Assembly (NCBI GenBank): GCA_023400235.1
Contig: JAEXFI010000055.1
Location: 21,207-85,206 of the forward strand
Reading direction: 5' to 3'
Origin: Bacillota bacterium
Lineage (GTDB): Bacteria; Bacillota; Clostridia; Acetivibrionales; DSM-1351
Length of the DNA stretch: 64,000 bases
Part shown: positions 53,802 to 63,572 of the stretch, piece by piece
Layout: every line of letters begins with the position of its first letter
Position numbering within the stretch: the stretch's first letter is position 1
Notes under the pieces: generated by a model
The model's database searches: none
What the model was told of the DNA's origin: nothing
Seen by the model: the letters and a program-made list of their open reading frames with translations, nothing else
Position numbers and translations under genes: made by a program

Positions 53802-54989
53802 TCACCTGCTTTTCTCGGTCAGATAATAAAGGAACGCAAGCACCGGCAAACTCATTCCTAGCACTGACGCAGCCCCCCAGCTGCCGCGTGCATACGCCCA
53901 ACCTCCCAGAGCAGAACCAATGGCTCCCCCCACGAAGAAAACTGCCATAAAAACTCCGTTTAGCCGTCCGCGAATCTCGTCACCCAGGCCGTATATGGCT
54001 TGCTGCCCAAGAACCAGGTTTCCCGAAACCGCCATATCCAGAAGTATTGCAGCGCCGCAAAATATCATAAGTGATATAGTTTTGTTGCCCTGCAAAACGT
54101 GAGTCAGAATAAAAGCTAATGTTGCAATTATAAATGCAAGACCTGTAAGCCTTTTACTCCAGCCTTTGTCTGCCAGCCGTCCGGCAATCGGTGCTGCAAC
54201 AGCTCCGGCAACACCCGCAAGACCAAAAAGTGCAATTTCCTTTAATGTCAAGCCAAAATGCTGTGACAGCACTTGGGGCACCACAGTCCAAAACAAGCTG
54301 AAGCTGCCGAACAGGGCCGCCTGATACAATGACCTCCGGCGTAAAACGGGAGTGGTCTTAAAGATATGCCAAAGGGATTTTACGATGGCAGGATAATTGT
54401 CTTTTGGCAACGGCTTCCTTTTGGGAAGCTGAAGGCTCAGCAGTGTCATGAGTACTGCCATAATGGCTGAAGATATTAAGAACACCGCCTGCCAGCCCCA
54501 AATTCCTGTAATGAGACTGGCTGCAGGTCTTGCCAGCATAATTCCCAGAAGCAGACCGCTCATTACATTTCCCACAATTTTGCCCCGCTGTTCTGCAGGC
54601 GCAAGGTGCGCGGCAAAAGGCACCAAAACCTGAGCCGCAACAGAGCCCAGGCCAATAAGTGCTGCCGCAGTAAAGAACAAATATGGATTTTTTGCAATTG
54701 AAGCCGTAAGCATACCCACAACGGCAATGACCAAAATGGTTACAACCAGCCGTCTGTTCTCCAGCAAATCACTCAAGGGAACAAGAAACAAAAGGCCCAC
54801 TGCATAGCCCAACTGGGTCATTGTTACAATCAAGCCCGATGAGCCGGCCGAAATCCCTGTGGCCTCACTTATGGGTCCTACCAGTGGCTGTGCATAATAC
54901 AGATTTGCAACAATCAAGCCGCATGCGCCGGCCAGCAAATACACAAGCCAGGCGGACAGCTTTTTTTCTTCAGATAATACTTTTTTCAT
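53802..54989 (-). CDS. Major facilitator superfamily transporter
   Basis: 395 residues, about 12 membrane helices, with the MFS loop motifs PLSDLLENRRLVV (after helix 2) and AGRLADKGWSKRL (after helix 8). It resembles YfcJ/AraJ-type drug or sugar-efflux carriers. Divergent from the TetR gene with paired operator-like sites between, so it is probably the regulated efflux pump. Confidence 0.88.
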   Translation of the reverse strand: MKKVLSEEKKLSAWLVYLLAGACGLIVANLYYAQPLVGPISEATGISAGSSGLIVTMTQLGYAVGLLFLVPLSDLLENRRLVVTILVIAVVGMLTASIAKNPYLFFTAAALIGLGSVAAQVLVPFAAHLAPAEQRGKIVGNVMSGLLLGIMLARPAASLITGIWGWQAVFLISSAIMAVLMTLLSLQLPKRKPLPKDNYPAIVKSLWHIFKTTPVLRRRSLYQAALFGSFSLFWTVVPQVLSQHFGLTLKEIALFGLAGVAGAVAAPIAGRLADKGWSKRLTGLAFIIATLAFILTHVLQGNKTISLMIFCGAAILLDMAVSGNLVLGQQAIYGLGDEIRGRLNGVFMAVFFVGGAIGSALGGWAYARGSWGAASVLGMSLPVLAFLYYLTEKSR

Positions 54990-55075
54990 AGTACACTCTC
55001 CGTTTCTGTCTATATCTCAAATAAATCAAACAAGTAATCTATAGACTTTATATACTGTACGTTCAGTTTATATTT

Positions 55076-55146
55076 ATATACTATACGCAGCGTTTAGTTT
55101 TGTCAAGTCTTTTTATTTATAAATAATATTGTATAATATACGTATA
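55076..55146. promoter_or_regulatory. MFS/TetR divergent control region
   Basis: Holds a 10-bp palindrome TATACGTATA (55137-55146) overlapping a TATAAT box (55132-55137) and a related half-site ACTATACGCAGCGTTTAGT (55080-55098). These are probable TetR operators controlling both genes. Confidence 0.5.
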
Positions 55147-55197
55147 GTTTTGTATTACTGGTTAAGCTAAATTAAAAAGTAGCAAGGAGATAGCACT

Positions 55198-55788
55198 ATG
55201 GATAAAAAAATAGGACGCCCTCGCAGTGAAGCAACAAGAAATGCTATTGTTACCGCTGCCTACGGGCTATTACTTGAAAGCGGCTTCAGTGCCGTAACCA
55301 TTGAAGGTATTGCCGCAAGAGCCGGGGTAAGCAAGGCTACAATTTATAAATGGTGGCCTAACAAAGCCGCTGTGGTTCTGGACGGTTTTTTTGCCGCCAC
55401 AGAAGCCCTGCTCCAGGTACCGGATACCGGCTCAGCAAGTGATGACCTCTTTATCCAGGCGGATAATCTGGCAACCTTTATTACCAGCCCTAAAGGCGCA
55501 GTAATAAAGGAGTTGATTGCAGAAGGCCAATTTGACGCCAATATTGCCGAGGAATGCCGTAAAAGATATTTCAATCCCCGCCGACTTATTTCAAGGAATA
55601 TTATTGAACGGGGTATTCTCAGAGGGGATTTGAGAAAGGATCTGGATATTGAGCTAAGTATTGATCTGATTTTTGCCCCGCTTTTCTATCGGCTGCTGAT
55701 AACAGGAGAAGCCGTGGATTCCACATTCGTCAGGAGCTTAATATCCAATTCCCTGAGGGGGTTAAGTTCACAGGCAACAGTTCAATAG
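55198..55788 (+). CDS. TetR/AcrR-family transcriptional regulator
   Basis: 196 residues: an N-terminal TetR helix-turn-helix (ATRNAIVTAAYGLLLESGFS, IAARAGVSKATIYKWWPNKAAV) and a helical ligand domain of the TetR_C type. ATG follows AGGAGA. It likely represses the divergent MFS gene and itself. Confidence 0.9.
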   Translation: MDKKIGRPRSEATRNAIVTAAYGLLLESGFSAVTIEGIAARAGVSKATIYKWWPNKAAVVLDGFFAATEALLQVPDTGSASDDLFIQADNLATFITSPKGAVIKELIAEGQFDANIAEECRKRYFNPRRLISRNIIERGILRGDLRKDLDIELSIDLIFAPLFYRLLITGEAVDSTFVRSLISNSLRGLSSQATVQ

Positions 55789-55810
55789 GAATACCTGTCT
55801 AAAGTTTGCA

Positions 55811-55854
55811 AAAGGGCCCCAGCAAAACTGTTTCAGTTTTGCTGGGGCCCTTTT
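55811..55854. terminator. Strong bidirectional terminator
   Basis: A perfect ~20-bp stem (AAAGGGCCCCAGCAAAACTG with its complement) and a 3-base loop, flanked by A-rich and T-rich runs, serving both the TetR gene and the convergent lyase gene. Confidence 0.95.
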
Positions 55855-55882
55855 TCTTTAACTGCTTAAACTGCCTGTATAA

Positions 55883-58800
55883 TTACTGCCTGGACAGCAG
55901 GTTGTACAGCACCTGCGCCAGCTGCGCCCTTGTGGTTGTGCTTGCAGGGGTGAGCTGTCCTGCATTTCCTTCCATGATTCCGGCCTCAACAAAGTATGTC
56001 ATGGCCTCCTTTGCGTAGGCTGCAATCCTGCCTGCGTCCTCAAAGCTTGAAAGCGTTTTTCCGGAATGGCCCTGGGGCAGCTCTCCTATTGCTTTTAATG
56101 CATTGTAAAGCATTGTAAACATTTCCTGACGGGTAATCTCTTTTCCCGGTGCAAACATGTTATTGCCCACACCTCCTGATATTCCCAGTCTCTTTGCTGC
56201 TGCCAGATAACCGGTATAATATGTATTCCCGGCATCTGTGAAGTTATTTGCAGCGTTTTCATCAGGTGTGAAGCCGTATGCCTTCATCACCATTACAAGG
56301 AATTCGCCGCGGGTGAGCTTTGCATTTGGACTGAAGCTGCCGTTGCCCTTGCCTGAGGTGATGCCTCTTGCCGCCACATAGCCCACTGCCTTGCTGTACC
56401 ATGCTGTATCCGGTACATCCTTAAAGCTTATTCCATTGAAGCCTACAGCATAATGGCTGAAATGGGTGGTGGTGAAGTTCACCTTCCCGGTTGCTGCGTC
56501 ATAGCGTCCGTTTGGTACTGCATGTGCCTTGCCGCTGTCGTCAATATACCAGATGATAATTCTTTCAGGGTTTGACAGTTCTGCAGCTGAAGGAGCATAC
56601 GGTATGCTTACATTCACTGGTGCAGCAGTGCTATTCCACTCTATTCTCTTTCCGTCTATTGACATGTACAGCTCAAGTAAAGGCCTGTCCCCAACGGCTG
56701 CTTTTGCATCCCCGGTGAGTATGGTCCTGTCGCCCAGTGCTATTGTCACTTCTGCTTTGGCACCGGTTGCTCCCGTCACTCCTGAGAGCATGTTGGACGG
56801 TATGGTAATGCTGCCTGCGGTGGTATTAACCTTTACGGCACCTTCCCAGCCAGCCGTGGTCAGGCTTGAAACGGGGATGCTCAGGGTATAGGCCTTGACA
56901 CCAGGGATTGCCGGTAAAGTAATAACCGAGGTTCCGCCGCTTGCTGCCAGGTCCTTCCTTGCTGCCGTATCCAAAACCGCTGTTCCGGTTTTCTCATTAA
57001 CGGTTAAGGGCAGTTTTGCATTTACCGTTCCACTGCCTGAGGCATCCGGCAGAACAATATCAGCTGTATAGTTATTTACCGGGGTTACGGGAGTTCCGCT
57101 TCCACCTTGATTGTTATTGTCACTTCCTCCGCTGCTTCTTGTAACTGTTACAGTACATGCAGCCGTTTTTCCGCCGTCTTCTGTAGTTACCGTTATTGTT
57201 GCAGTTCCTTCTGCCACCGCAGTGACCGCTCCGCTGCTGCTAACTGTGGCAACACTAGAATTGCTGCTTGACCAGGTTACATTCTTGTTTACTGCAGTGG
57301 ATGGTGCAATTTCCGCAGTAAGCTGTCCGCTGGCACCTGCCGTCAAGCTCATGGTTGCCTTGTCAAGTGCAACACTGCTTACTTTCTCAATGGCTTCCAC
57401 CTCTTGATAACGAGCTTCTGCTGCTTCCAGCGCGGAATAGTTATCAATCAATGCCTTCTGTTCCTCTGTCAGTGCGTTGTACGCCGCTCTTGCAGCATCT
57501 ATATCCCCCTTGCTGCTCAAGGTTACCTCGCCGATGGCAGAAATCAAGCCCTTAACGGTTTCTACCTGCTGAGCTGCTAGCAACTCTGCATAAACTCCTT
57601 CCGCAGCTTCCAGCACGGAATAGTTATCAACTAACAGCTTCTGGTCCTCTTTCAGTGCATTGTAGGCAGCCCTTGCCACTTCGATAAGTGTCTTGCTGTC
57701 CAAGGTCACCTCTCCGATGTCATTTATCAGCTCCTTAACCGTTTCAACAGTCTGTGCCGATAAGAGCTCTTCATAGGTTACTTCTGCAGCTTCCAGCACA
57801 GAATAGTTATCAACCAGGGCCTTCTGTTCCTCAGTCAGTGCATTGTATGCTGCCCTTGCAGCATCGATATCATCCTTGCTGTACAAGGTAACCACGCCGA
57901 TAGCAGTAATTAATTCCTTCACATTTACTATCTTCTGCTCCTCAACCAGCTCCTCATAACGCACTTCTGCAGCTTCCAGCACAGCATAGTTGTCAACCAG
58001 GGCCTTCTGCTCCTCGGTCAATGCATTGTATGCCGCCCTTGCAGCATCAATGTCCGCCTTGCGGTCCAGGGAAACCACGCCTATTGTATTTATCAATACC
58101 TTTGTAGTTTCCACCTCGGCATCCACAACTTGTATTTCTCTTTCATATACAAACAGCGGGTTGGCAACACTGGTACCCTTTAAAGTGGCTGTTCCAACAC
58201 CGATTGCCTTAATCAGGCCCTCGTTGGTTACCAGCATTACGCTTTCATTGCTTGAGGTCCAGTGAATGTTCTTTATTGATGCATCGTCGGGAGAAACAGA
58301 AGCATCAAACTTTGCTGTGGTACCTTTTTCTATAAGGGTTGCATTCCCTTGCACCTGAAGATTTGAGACAGGTATGGGAGCGCCGTTATAATCCGTTACC
58401 GTAACTTCACAGCTGTCGCTGATATTAATATCATCAGCAGCGGTCGCAGTAATTACTGCAGTACCAGTTGCTACTCCGGTTACAACACCTTTACTAGATA
58501 TTGTTACTATTTCAGGATTTGAGCTGTTAAATAAAATACTTCCCTCGTTTATGTTAGTTGGCTCAGTAGTTATAGATGCAAGTTTTTTATGATCACGCAC
58601 TACCGTTAGTTTATCGGAATCAAACGATATTGAGGCAACGGTTGTCCGTTCCATTTTCCCATATACTTCAAATTCATATAAGGAGTACCCATATATGGTG
58701 CCGCGTGTTTTACCTTGCATATGAACATATCTTGCCTGAACCGGCTGATTCAATGTATATCTCTTCCAGCCTGCCGAGCCGTTTGACTCAGATACTACGG

Positions 58801-61800
58801 TACAAAACACATCATTAATGTCATTTTTTACCTGAATGTCATATACTTTACCATAAGCAGATTCCCAATATAAATTAATCTGCTCTATATTATATGGGAT
58901 ACCTAAGTCAATGGTATATGACTCCCCATCATTTTTTGCAGATGCCCAACGCGAGGACGAGGATATGTCTCCATCTATAGCCTTACTAGGCCCTCTGCTA
59001 GAGTCATCGCTGCTACTTGCTGTTGCAGTTTTTCCAATTGCAAGATTCTGAAGATTTTGTGGGTTATAAGAAAGCACTCGCAACTCATAAAGTGAATAGG
59101 CCGCAGGTGCCTGAGTACCGATCAATTTAATATATCGGTATTTTTTTACCCCACTAAGTTTAATCCACACATTGCCGCCTTTTCCGTTGGTTTCAGTATA
59201 AAGATCGACCCAATCGGTGCCGTTCATAGAGCCCTGAACCACATAAGCAGTTGCATATTGCTGCCAATTCAGCTCAATTGCTTCAAACTCTCTTGGCACT
59301 CCTAAATCCACCAGCAGCCATTGAGCAGGACCTGGATTAGATTCCCAACGGGATAGATAATTGCCGTCTGTTGCTTTATTAGCAGGGTAACTAGAAGTAC
59401 TTTTAACTGAACTTGCTGTTGTGGTTGCATTAAGTGCAAGGTTTTGAGAAGTACGAACCATGATGTCTGCGCTTATATCCTCCTCAGTTCCAAGTACCTT
59501 GGCTGTGAGTACCGCTCCACCGAAATCCTGAGCCTGCAATTCCCCTGTTAATGGATTTACCGTAACAATATCCTTATTTGAAATTGTATAGTATATCTCG
59601 CCAGCTGCATTTGTTGGCGCCAATTTGACAACTGGGAGCAATTTATAATTCTTAACCGCTTCAAGCTGCTTAACCTTAAACCGTATCTTTTTTATGGGCG
59701 CAATTTCATGAACATATGACAGGCTGAGGTCGGAAATAACAATGGTATCGGCCGCACCGGTTATTGTAATCCTCAGATAGTCCGTGCCCTCCTCCAGTGA
59801 AGGAATGCTGTATACCTTCTTATCATAGTCACCGGAATCCCCCTCGGTAGTCTCTGTGGGAGTAACAGGTGTAAAGCTTTCTCCATCCGTGGATGTTTCA
59901 AAGGAAACCGTGCCCCCATCTGCTTTTGAAGTAAAAGCAGTAAGCTTGGCATTTTGTATATTTGTATAGCTGTAAAGCAGGGTTGCATCTTCTGCACCAG
60001 TCTTTACCAGTATATCCTTATCGCCTCCGAATTTAACCCCGTCACCCAGCATAAACGCGGCAGCTCCCTTAACCTCATAGGCCCTGGAATCGTCCAGCAT
60101 GGTGTCCAATACCACACGATCGGAAGTCCAGGTATAGTTTATTTCCAGGCTTGAAAGCTGAGGTGCGTAAATCTTGGCATTGTTTGAAGCGACAATCTTT
60201 ATGTAATTTATGGAGCTGTCCAAATCCCCGGAATTTTTATATGTAACCTGACTCCACTTACTACTGTTAACAATTGCAGATCCACTTGTCGTCACAGCAA
60301 TAGGAGTCCAACTCACGTTATCCTGGGAACCGAAGAATTCAATTTTTGCCAGAGCAGAACTACCATAATCATATGCAATCAGTTTAAAATCCTTGGGTGC
60401 AGGAGTGTAATAAGTCACATATTCCGGTCTTTCGATTGAGTTTGAATCATCTCGCTTTATTCGTGTGTCATCGCCATTATAATAAGCAACCGCGTTGGAG
60501 GAGTCAAATGCCCATCCGCCGGAATAGCTGACCGTTTTGGAGAAATCTGCAAAAGTATCTACTAATTTACGCGTATTACCGATTACATAGGAACTTTCTT
60601 CAGAGACGGGGCCTTCACCTGAATCATTTATTGCTCTAACTGCAAAATAATAGGTGGTATTGGCATTCAAGCCTCTGATTGTGGCAGTTGTCCCCGAAGT
60701 GACAAGTGACTCCGTATATACTCCGCTTTCAGTACCGTAAACCAGCTTATATGCCGATGCCCACATTGCATCTGCAAATTTAACGCTTAAGGTGTCGTCA
60801 CTTAAGGACATGTCAGTGATGGCTGTCTGTCCCGGCAAATCAAGGGGTTTAAAAGAAAACTCCGCCTCAATGGGATTCCCCACAGAATTATTCACATCTA
60901 TCTGAAGCTTGATTGACGGAGAGGTCTGAATAACCTTAATGCGGCTGTCTTTTAAAATAATCCCGGTAGCCGCACGGTTAATATCTACCGTAATGGGGCC
61001 TGCATTTCTTTTTGTGGTATCTGTTAGTGCAAAGCTAAGCTTGCTATCATCCTCTTTAACCATGATTGTAGCTGCTTTATCTACTGAAAGATAATCTTTT
61101 ACACCCATTGCATCAATGGCTTGATCTTCGTCCTTCCAGAAATTCGCACCCAGGGTATTGAGGGTTTTCTCGTATACAGCATGTACGCTGTTGTCCTGGC
61201 GGATTATCTCAATATCGCTGGAATCTGCATAGTTTTCAACCTGAGCTGCGCTGGTGCCGGGCAGCAGAACATATGCATAGCTTTGATTTACAGGCTTTGA
61301 GCCGTGGTCCACCCACATGGTAAGGTAATTTGCCGATTGAAGGTTTTCATCAACATTATATGTGCCCAAATCAGTCCATTTGCCTGTACGGGTTTCACGG
61401 ACTGCACCTATTCTGCTTTTATTGGGAAAATAAACGCCAATGTTTGAGCCTTCAACATTTCCTTCTATCAATGCCCAGGTCACATTATCGATTTTATTAT
61501 TCCACCCAAGCTCCTTGGGCTGTTTTACCCCGTCAATAATCAAGTCGTTGTCTTTTGTTATATAGTGGTTGTCTATTGTTGTTTCAACATTGCTGTTATT
61601 TGTTGAGGAAATATCAGTTCCCAGAGCCACAACCTCATCATCAAACATAAACCAGGATTTTTTAGCACTTACCTGTGTATTTCCGCTTGAAATCTCCAAG
61701 CCAGCGGTGCTGTACAAGCCTTCCAGTGTTGTGCTTCCAGCAAAGGAGTTTGTATTGGTATGGCTGCTGAAAGAGAGTCCATTAACGGCAGTAACACCGG

Positions 61801-63265
61801 ACAGACGATACCAGTTCAGAGTTGGCTTTTGATAAGTAAACTGACCAATGTCAGGTGTATAAACATAGGTTTGCCCGATACCTGTGTACCAGCCCTTTGT
61901 ATTACTGTCACCTATCTCACAGTTTTTGATATCCTTGCTGTACATGGAAAGGCCAAAGGTGAACTTATCAGTGGTATGAACCGTTCTCACACCTTTTCCG
62001 AAGGTATAGCTCTTCCCTTTGTTTGAAACGGGTTGAATGGAATCATCCTTGAGAATCTCCAGGGTTTTTGAGAGATTATACACCGGGAACAAATACCATG
62101 CAACACCGGCACCCTCGTTCAAGGTCTTTATTGCATTGTCATTATTCATCCATTCCTTGATCATACCTTTAAACCTTTTGCCCTCAGCCTCAGGTACGGA
62201 TTCTGAGTAAAGCAGCACATCAAGGCTGATGGTAATACCTGCATAGGCATCGGTAGTATCGGTACGTGTAATCTCACGCCCTCTTACCATATCCATGAAA
62301 ACACCATTATACATAAAGGGCACATAGCTCTTTTCCACAATAGTGCCTATATTATCTCTTTCAGTCCCGGTAATTGCCCAAGGTGAGCCATCCAGCATAT
62401 AGAGAAAATGACTTATGTCGGAAAAGGCTTCTTTACCATAGCCCCCATTGTAAACAACATTTCCGTGCTGCATGAAGGTTCCGTCGGCATAATACCCGTC
62501 ACCGGTGGTTACATACCCCATATAGACAGGAACATCATTCTTCACATACGAGAGGGTTGCAGCGTCCTTAAGCAAAATAGCTGCATACATTCTCACCCTG
62601 TCTCTCCACAAAGCATTGGCACCCACATACATATAAGAGTCTCCGCCGGTTTTGGTGGTAGCCTTGAGAGCAGTTGCCGCACAAGCCGAAATCAGCTCTG
62701 CGGGCAGATAATCATACATGAGCAGTACTGTCTCCAGAAGATAAATGGGACCCCCGATCTCCCAGGTAAACCAGTTTCCATATGGGTTGGAGTCTACTCC
62801 TACCTTGTAATGATTTGTATAAATATAGTCCAGTCCACGAAGTATCTCATTTTTCAAGGCTTCGTCCTGATACAGCCCACAGCCCTTGGTCTGATAGGCT
62901 AAAGCCATAAACTTAAGGCTCCTGATAGTAAACTGTGTGTTGTTTGAATCCGCATATGCATCATTGCGCTTTCCAAGTATATATTCCGGCCACAGGTAAT
63001 CATTGGCTCCCCAGCCCGTTGTAGGACTTGGGTTTATCCTGTCCAGCAGATCCTGTGCCACATTATTTATAGATTGCAGCAAGCCTTGCATACTTGGGTC
63101 TGCGGGGTCGTAATCACCACCCATGGCCAGGTACTGCCACTTTTCACGCAGCGTGTCAAAATCATCCGCAGGTTCCCCTTCCGCAAAAACAGTCAAACTG
63201 TTCAAGGCCATGGTCAGAGTCATTACGAGAGCTAAAATTATACTGATTATACGTTTTAGTTTCAT
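55883..63265 (-). CDS. Surface-anchored polysaccharide lyase family 8 protein with F5/8C, Ig-like and SLH domains
   Basis: 2460 residues from ATG 63265 (AAAGGAC upstream). Signal peptide 1-30 (MKLKRIISIILALVMTL). PL8 lyase ~35-800: catalytic Asn in NWFTWEIGGP (~163), His in FMQHGNVVYNGGYG (~265) with the Tyr seven residues on. Then FN3 (~812-897), a beta-sandwich stretch, two F5/8C (discoidin) domains (~1273-1400, ~1407-1538), Big_2-type domains, four 61-residue helical repeats (~1715-1960), another Big_2 (TMSLTAGASGQL), a threonine-rich linker, and three SLH domains at the end (FKDVPDTAWYSKAVGYVAARG, LTRGEFLVM). PL8 enzymes cleave uronic-acid polysaccharides such as hyaluronan, chondroitin or xanthan by beta-elimination. 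SLH anchors it to the cell wall. The substrate is not decided. Confidence 0.9.
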   Translation of the reverse strand: MKLKRIISIILALVMTLTMALNSLTVFAEGEPADDFDTLREKWQYLAMGGDYDPADPSMQGLLQSINNVAQDLLDRINPSPTTGWGANDYLWPEYILGKRNDAYADSNNTQFTIRSLKFMALAYQTKGCGLYQDEALKNEILRGLDYIYTNHYKVGVDSNPYGNWFTWEIGGPIYLLETVLLMYDYLPAELISACAATALKATTKTGGDSYMYVGANALWRDRVRMYAAILLKDAATLSYVKNDVPVYMGYVTTGDGYYADGTFMQHGNVVYNGGYGKEAFSDISHFLYMLDGSPWAITGTERDNIGTIVEKSYVPFMYNGVFMDMVRGREITRTDTTDAYAGITISLDVLLYSESVPEAEGKRFKGMIKEWMNNDNAIKTLNEGAGVAWYLFPVYNLSKTLEILKDDSIQPVSNKGKSYTFGKGVRTVHTTDKFTFGLSMYSKDIKNCEIGDSNTKGWYTGIGQTYVYTPDIGQFTYQKPTLNWYRLSGVTAVNGLSFSSHTNTNSFAGSTTLEGLYSTAGLEISSGNTQVSAKKSWFMFDDEVVALGTDISSTNNSNVETTIDNHYITKDNDLIIDGVKQPKELGWNNKIDNVTWALIEGNVEGSNIGVYFPNKSRIGAVRETRTGKWTDLGTYNVDENLQSANYLTMWVDHGSKPVNQSYAYVLLPGTSAAQVENYADSSDIEIIRQDNSVHAVYEKTLNTLGANFWKDEDQAIDAMGVKDYLSVDKAATIMVKEDDSKLSFALTDTTKRNAGPITVDINRAATGIILKDSRIKVIQTSPSIKLQIDVNNSVGNPIEAEFSFKPLDLPGQTAITDMSLSDDTLSVKFADAMWASAYKLVYGTESGVYTESLVTSGTTATIRGLNANTTYYFAVRAINDSGEGPVSEESSYVIGNTRKLVDTFADFSKTVSYSGGWAFDSSNAVAYYNGDDTRIKRDDSNSIERPEYVTYYTPAPKDFKLIAYDYGSSALAKIEFFGSQDNVSWTPIAVTTSGSAIVNSSKWSQVTYKNSGDLDSSINYIKIVASNNAKIYAPQLSSLEINYTWTSDRVVLDTMLDDSRAYEVKGAAAFMLGDGVKFGGDKDILVKTGAEDATLLYSYTNIQNAKLTAFTSKADGGTVSFETSTDGESFTPVTPTETTEGDSGDYDKKVYSIPSLEEGTDYLRITITGAADTIVISDLSLSYVHEIAPIKKIRFKVKQLEAVKNYKLLPVVKLAPTNAAGEIYYTISNKDIVTVNPLTGELQAQDFGGAVLTAKVLGTEEDISADIMVRTSQNLALNATTTASSVKSTSSYPANKATDGNYLSRWESNPGPAQWLLVDLGVPREFEAIELNWQQYATAYVVQGSMNGTDWVDLYTETNGKGGNVWIKLSGVKKYRYIKLIGTQAPAAYSLYELRVLSYNPQNLQNLAIGKTATASSSDDSSRGPSKAIDGDISSSSRWASAKNDGESYTIDLGIPYNIEQINLYWESAYGKVYDIQVKNDINDVFCTVVSESNGSAGWKRYTLNQPVQARYVHMQGKTRGTIYGYSLYEFEVYGKMERTTVASISFDSDKLTVVRDHKKLASITTEPTNINEGSILFNSSNPEIVTISSKGVVTGVATGTAVITATAADDINISDSCEVTVTDYNGAPIPVSNLQVQGNATLIEKGTTAKFDASVSPDDASIKNIHWTSSNESVMLVTNEGLIKAIGVGTATLKGTSVANPLFVYEREIQVVDAEVETTKVLINTIGVVSLDRKADIDAARAAYNALTEEQKALVDNYAVLEAAEVRYEELVEEQKIVNVKELITAIGVVTLYSKDDIDAARAAYNALTEEQKALVDNYSVLEAAEVTYEELLSAQTVETVKELINDIGEVTLDSKTLIEVARAAYNALKEDQKLLVDNYSVLEAAEGVYAELLAAQQVETVKGLISAIGEVTLSSKGDIDAARAAYNALTEEQKALIDNYSALEAAEARYQEVEAIEKVSSVALDKATMSLTAGASGQLTAEIAPSTAVNKNVTWSSSNSSVATVSSSGAVTAVAEGTATITVTTEDGGKTAACTVTVTRSSGGSDNNNQGGSGTPVTPVNNYTADIVLPDASGSGTVNAKLPLTVNEKTGTAVLDTAARKDLAASGGTSVITLPAIPGVKAYTLSIPVSSLTTAGWEGAVKVNTTAGSITIPSNMLSGVTGATGAKAEVTIALGDRTILTGDAKAAVGDRPLLELYMSIDGKRIEWNSTAAPVNVSIPYAPSAAELSNPERIIIWYIDDSGKAHAVPNGRYDAATGKVNFTTTHFSHYAVGFNGISFKDVPDTAWYSKAVGYVAARGITSGKGNGSFSPNAKLTRGEFLVMVMKAYGFTPDENAANNFTDAGNTYYTGYLAAAKRLGISGGVGNNMFAPGKEITRQEMFTMLYNALKAIGELPQGHSGKTLSSFEDAGRIAAYAKEAMTYFVEAGIMEGNAGQLTPASTTTRAQLAQVLYNLLSRQ
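57387..58118 (-). repeat. Four tandem 183-base coding repeats in the PL8 gene
   Basis: The codons for YNAL recur at ~57474, 57657, 57840 and 58023, exactly 183 bases apart, giving four 61-residue units around AARAAYNALTEEQKALVDNY. The helical spacer resembles FIVAR/albumin-binding-like modules. Near-identity points to recent duplication. Confidence 0.9.
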
Positions 63266-63515
63266 AATTATTGTCCTTTCATAAATAAATAAAATCAAAA
63301 GAACCTTCAATAAATAATAAAATTATCCCTTTGAAGATGCTTCAGACAAATATTAAGCCACCTGGAATTTTTTAAAAACCTTCAACTTCAAAAGTTAATT
63401 CCACTACTGTCATACTTTAAAGCGGAATTTAAATTATTGATTCAAGCGTGGAACTTAACTTTATATTTCAATGTTGATTAAAATAGTTAAAGTGATTAAA
63501 AAATTATAAAAAGGA

Positions 63516-63553
63516 TTATAGGTAATTTTTTATATAAGAAAAATTACCTATAA
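63516..63553 (-). terminator. Terminator after the sugar-binding protein gene
   Basis: A perfect 15-bp inverted repeat (TTATAGGTAATTTTT and complement) with an 8-base loop, followed on the minus strand by a U-rich run. Between it and the PL8 start (63266-63515) I see no gene. Confidence 0.7.
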
Positions 63554-63572
63554 ATCCGTTGAATATATTTAA

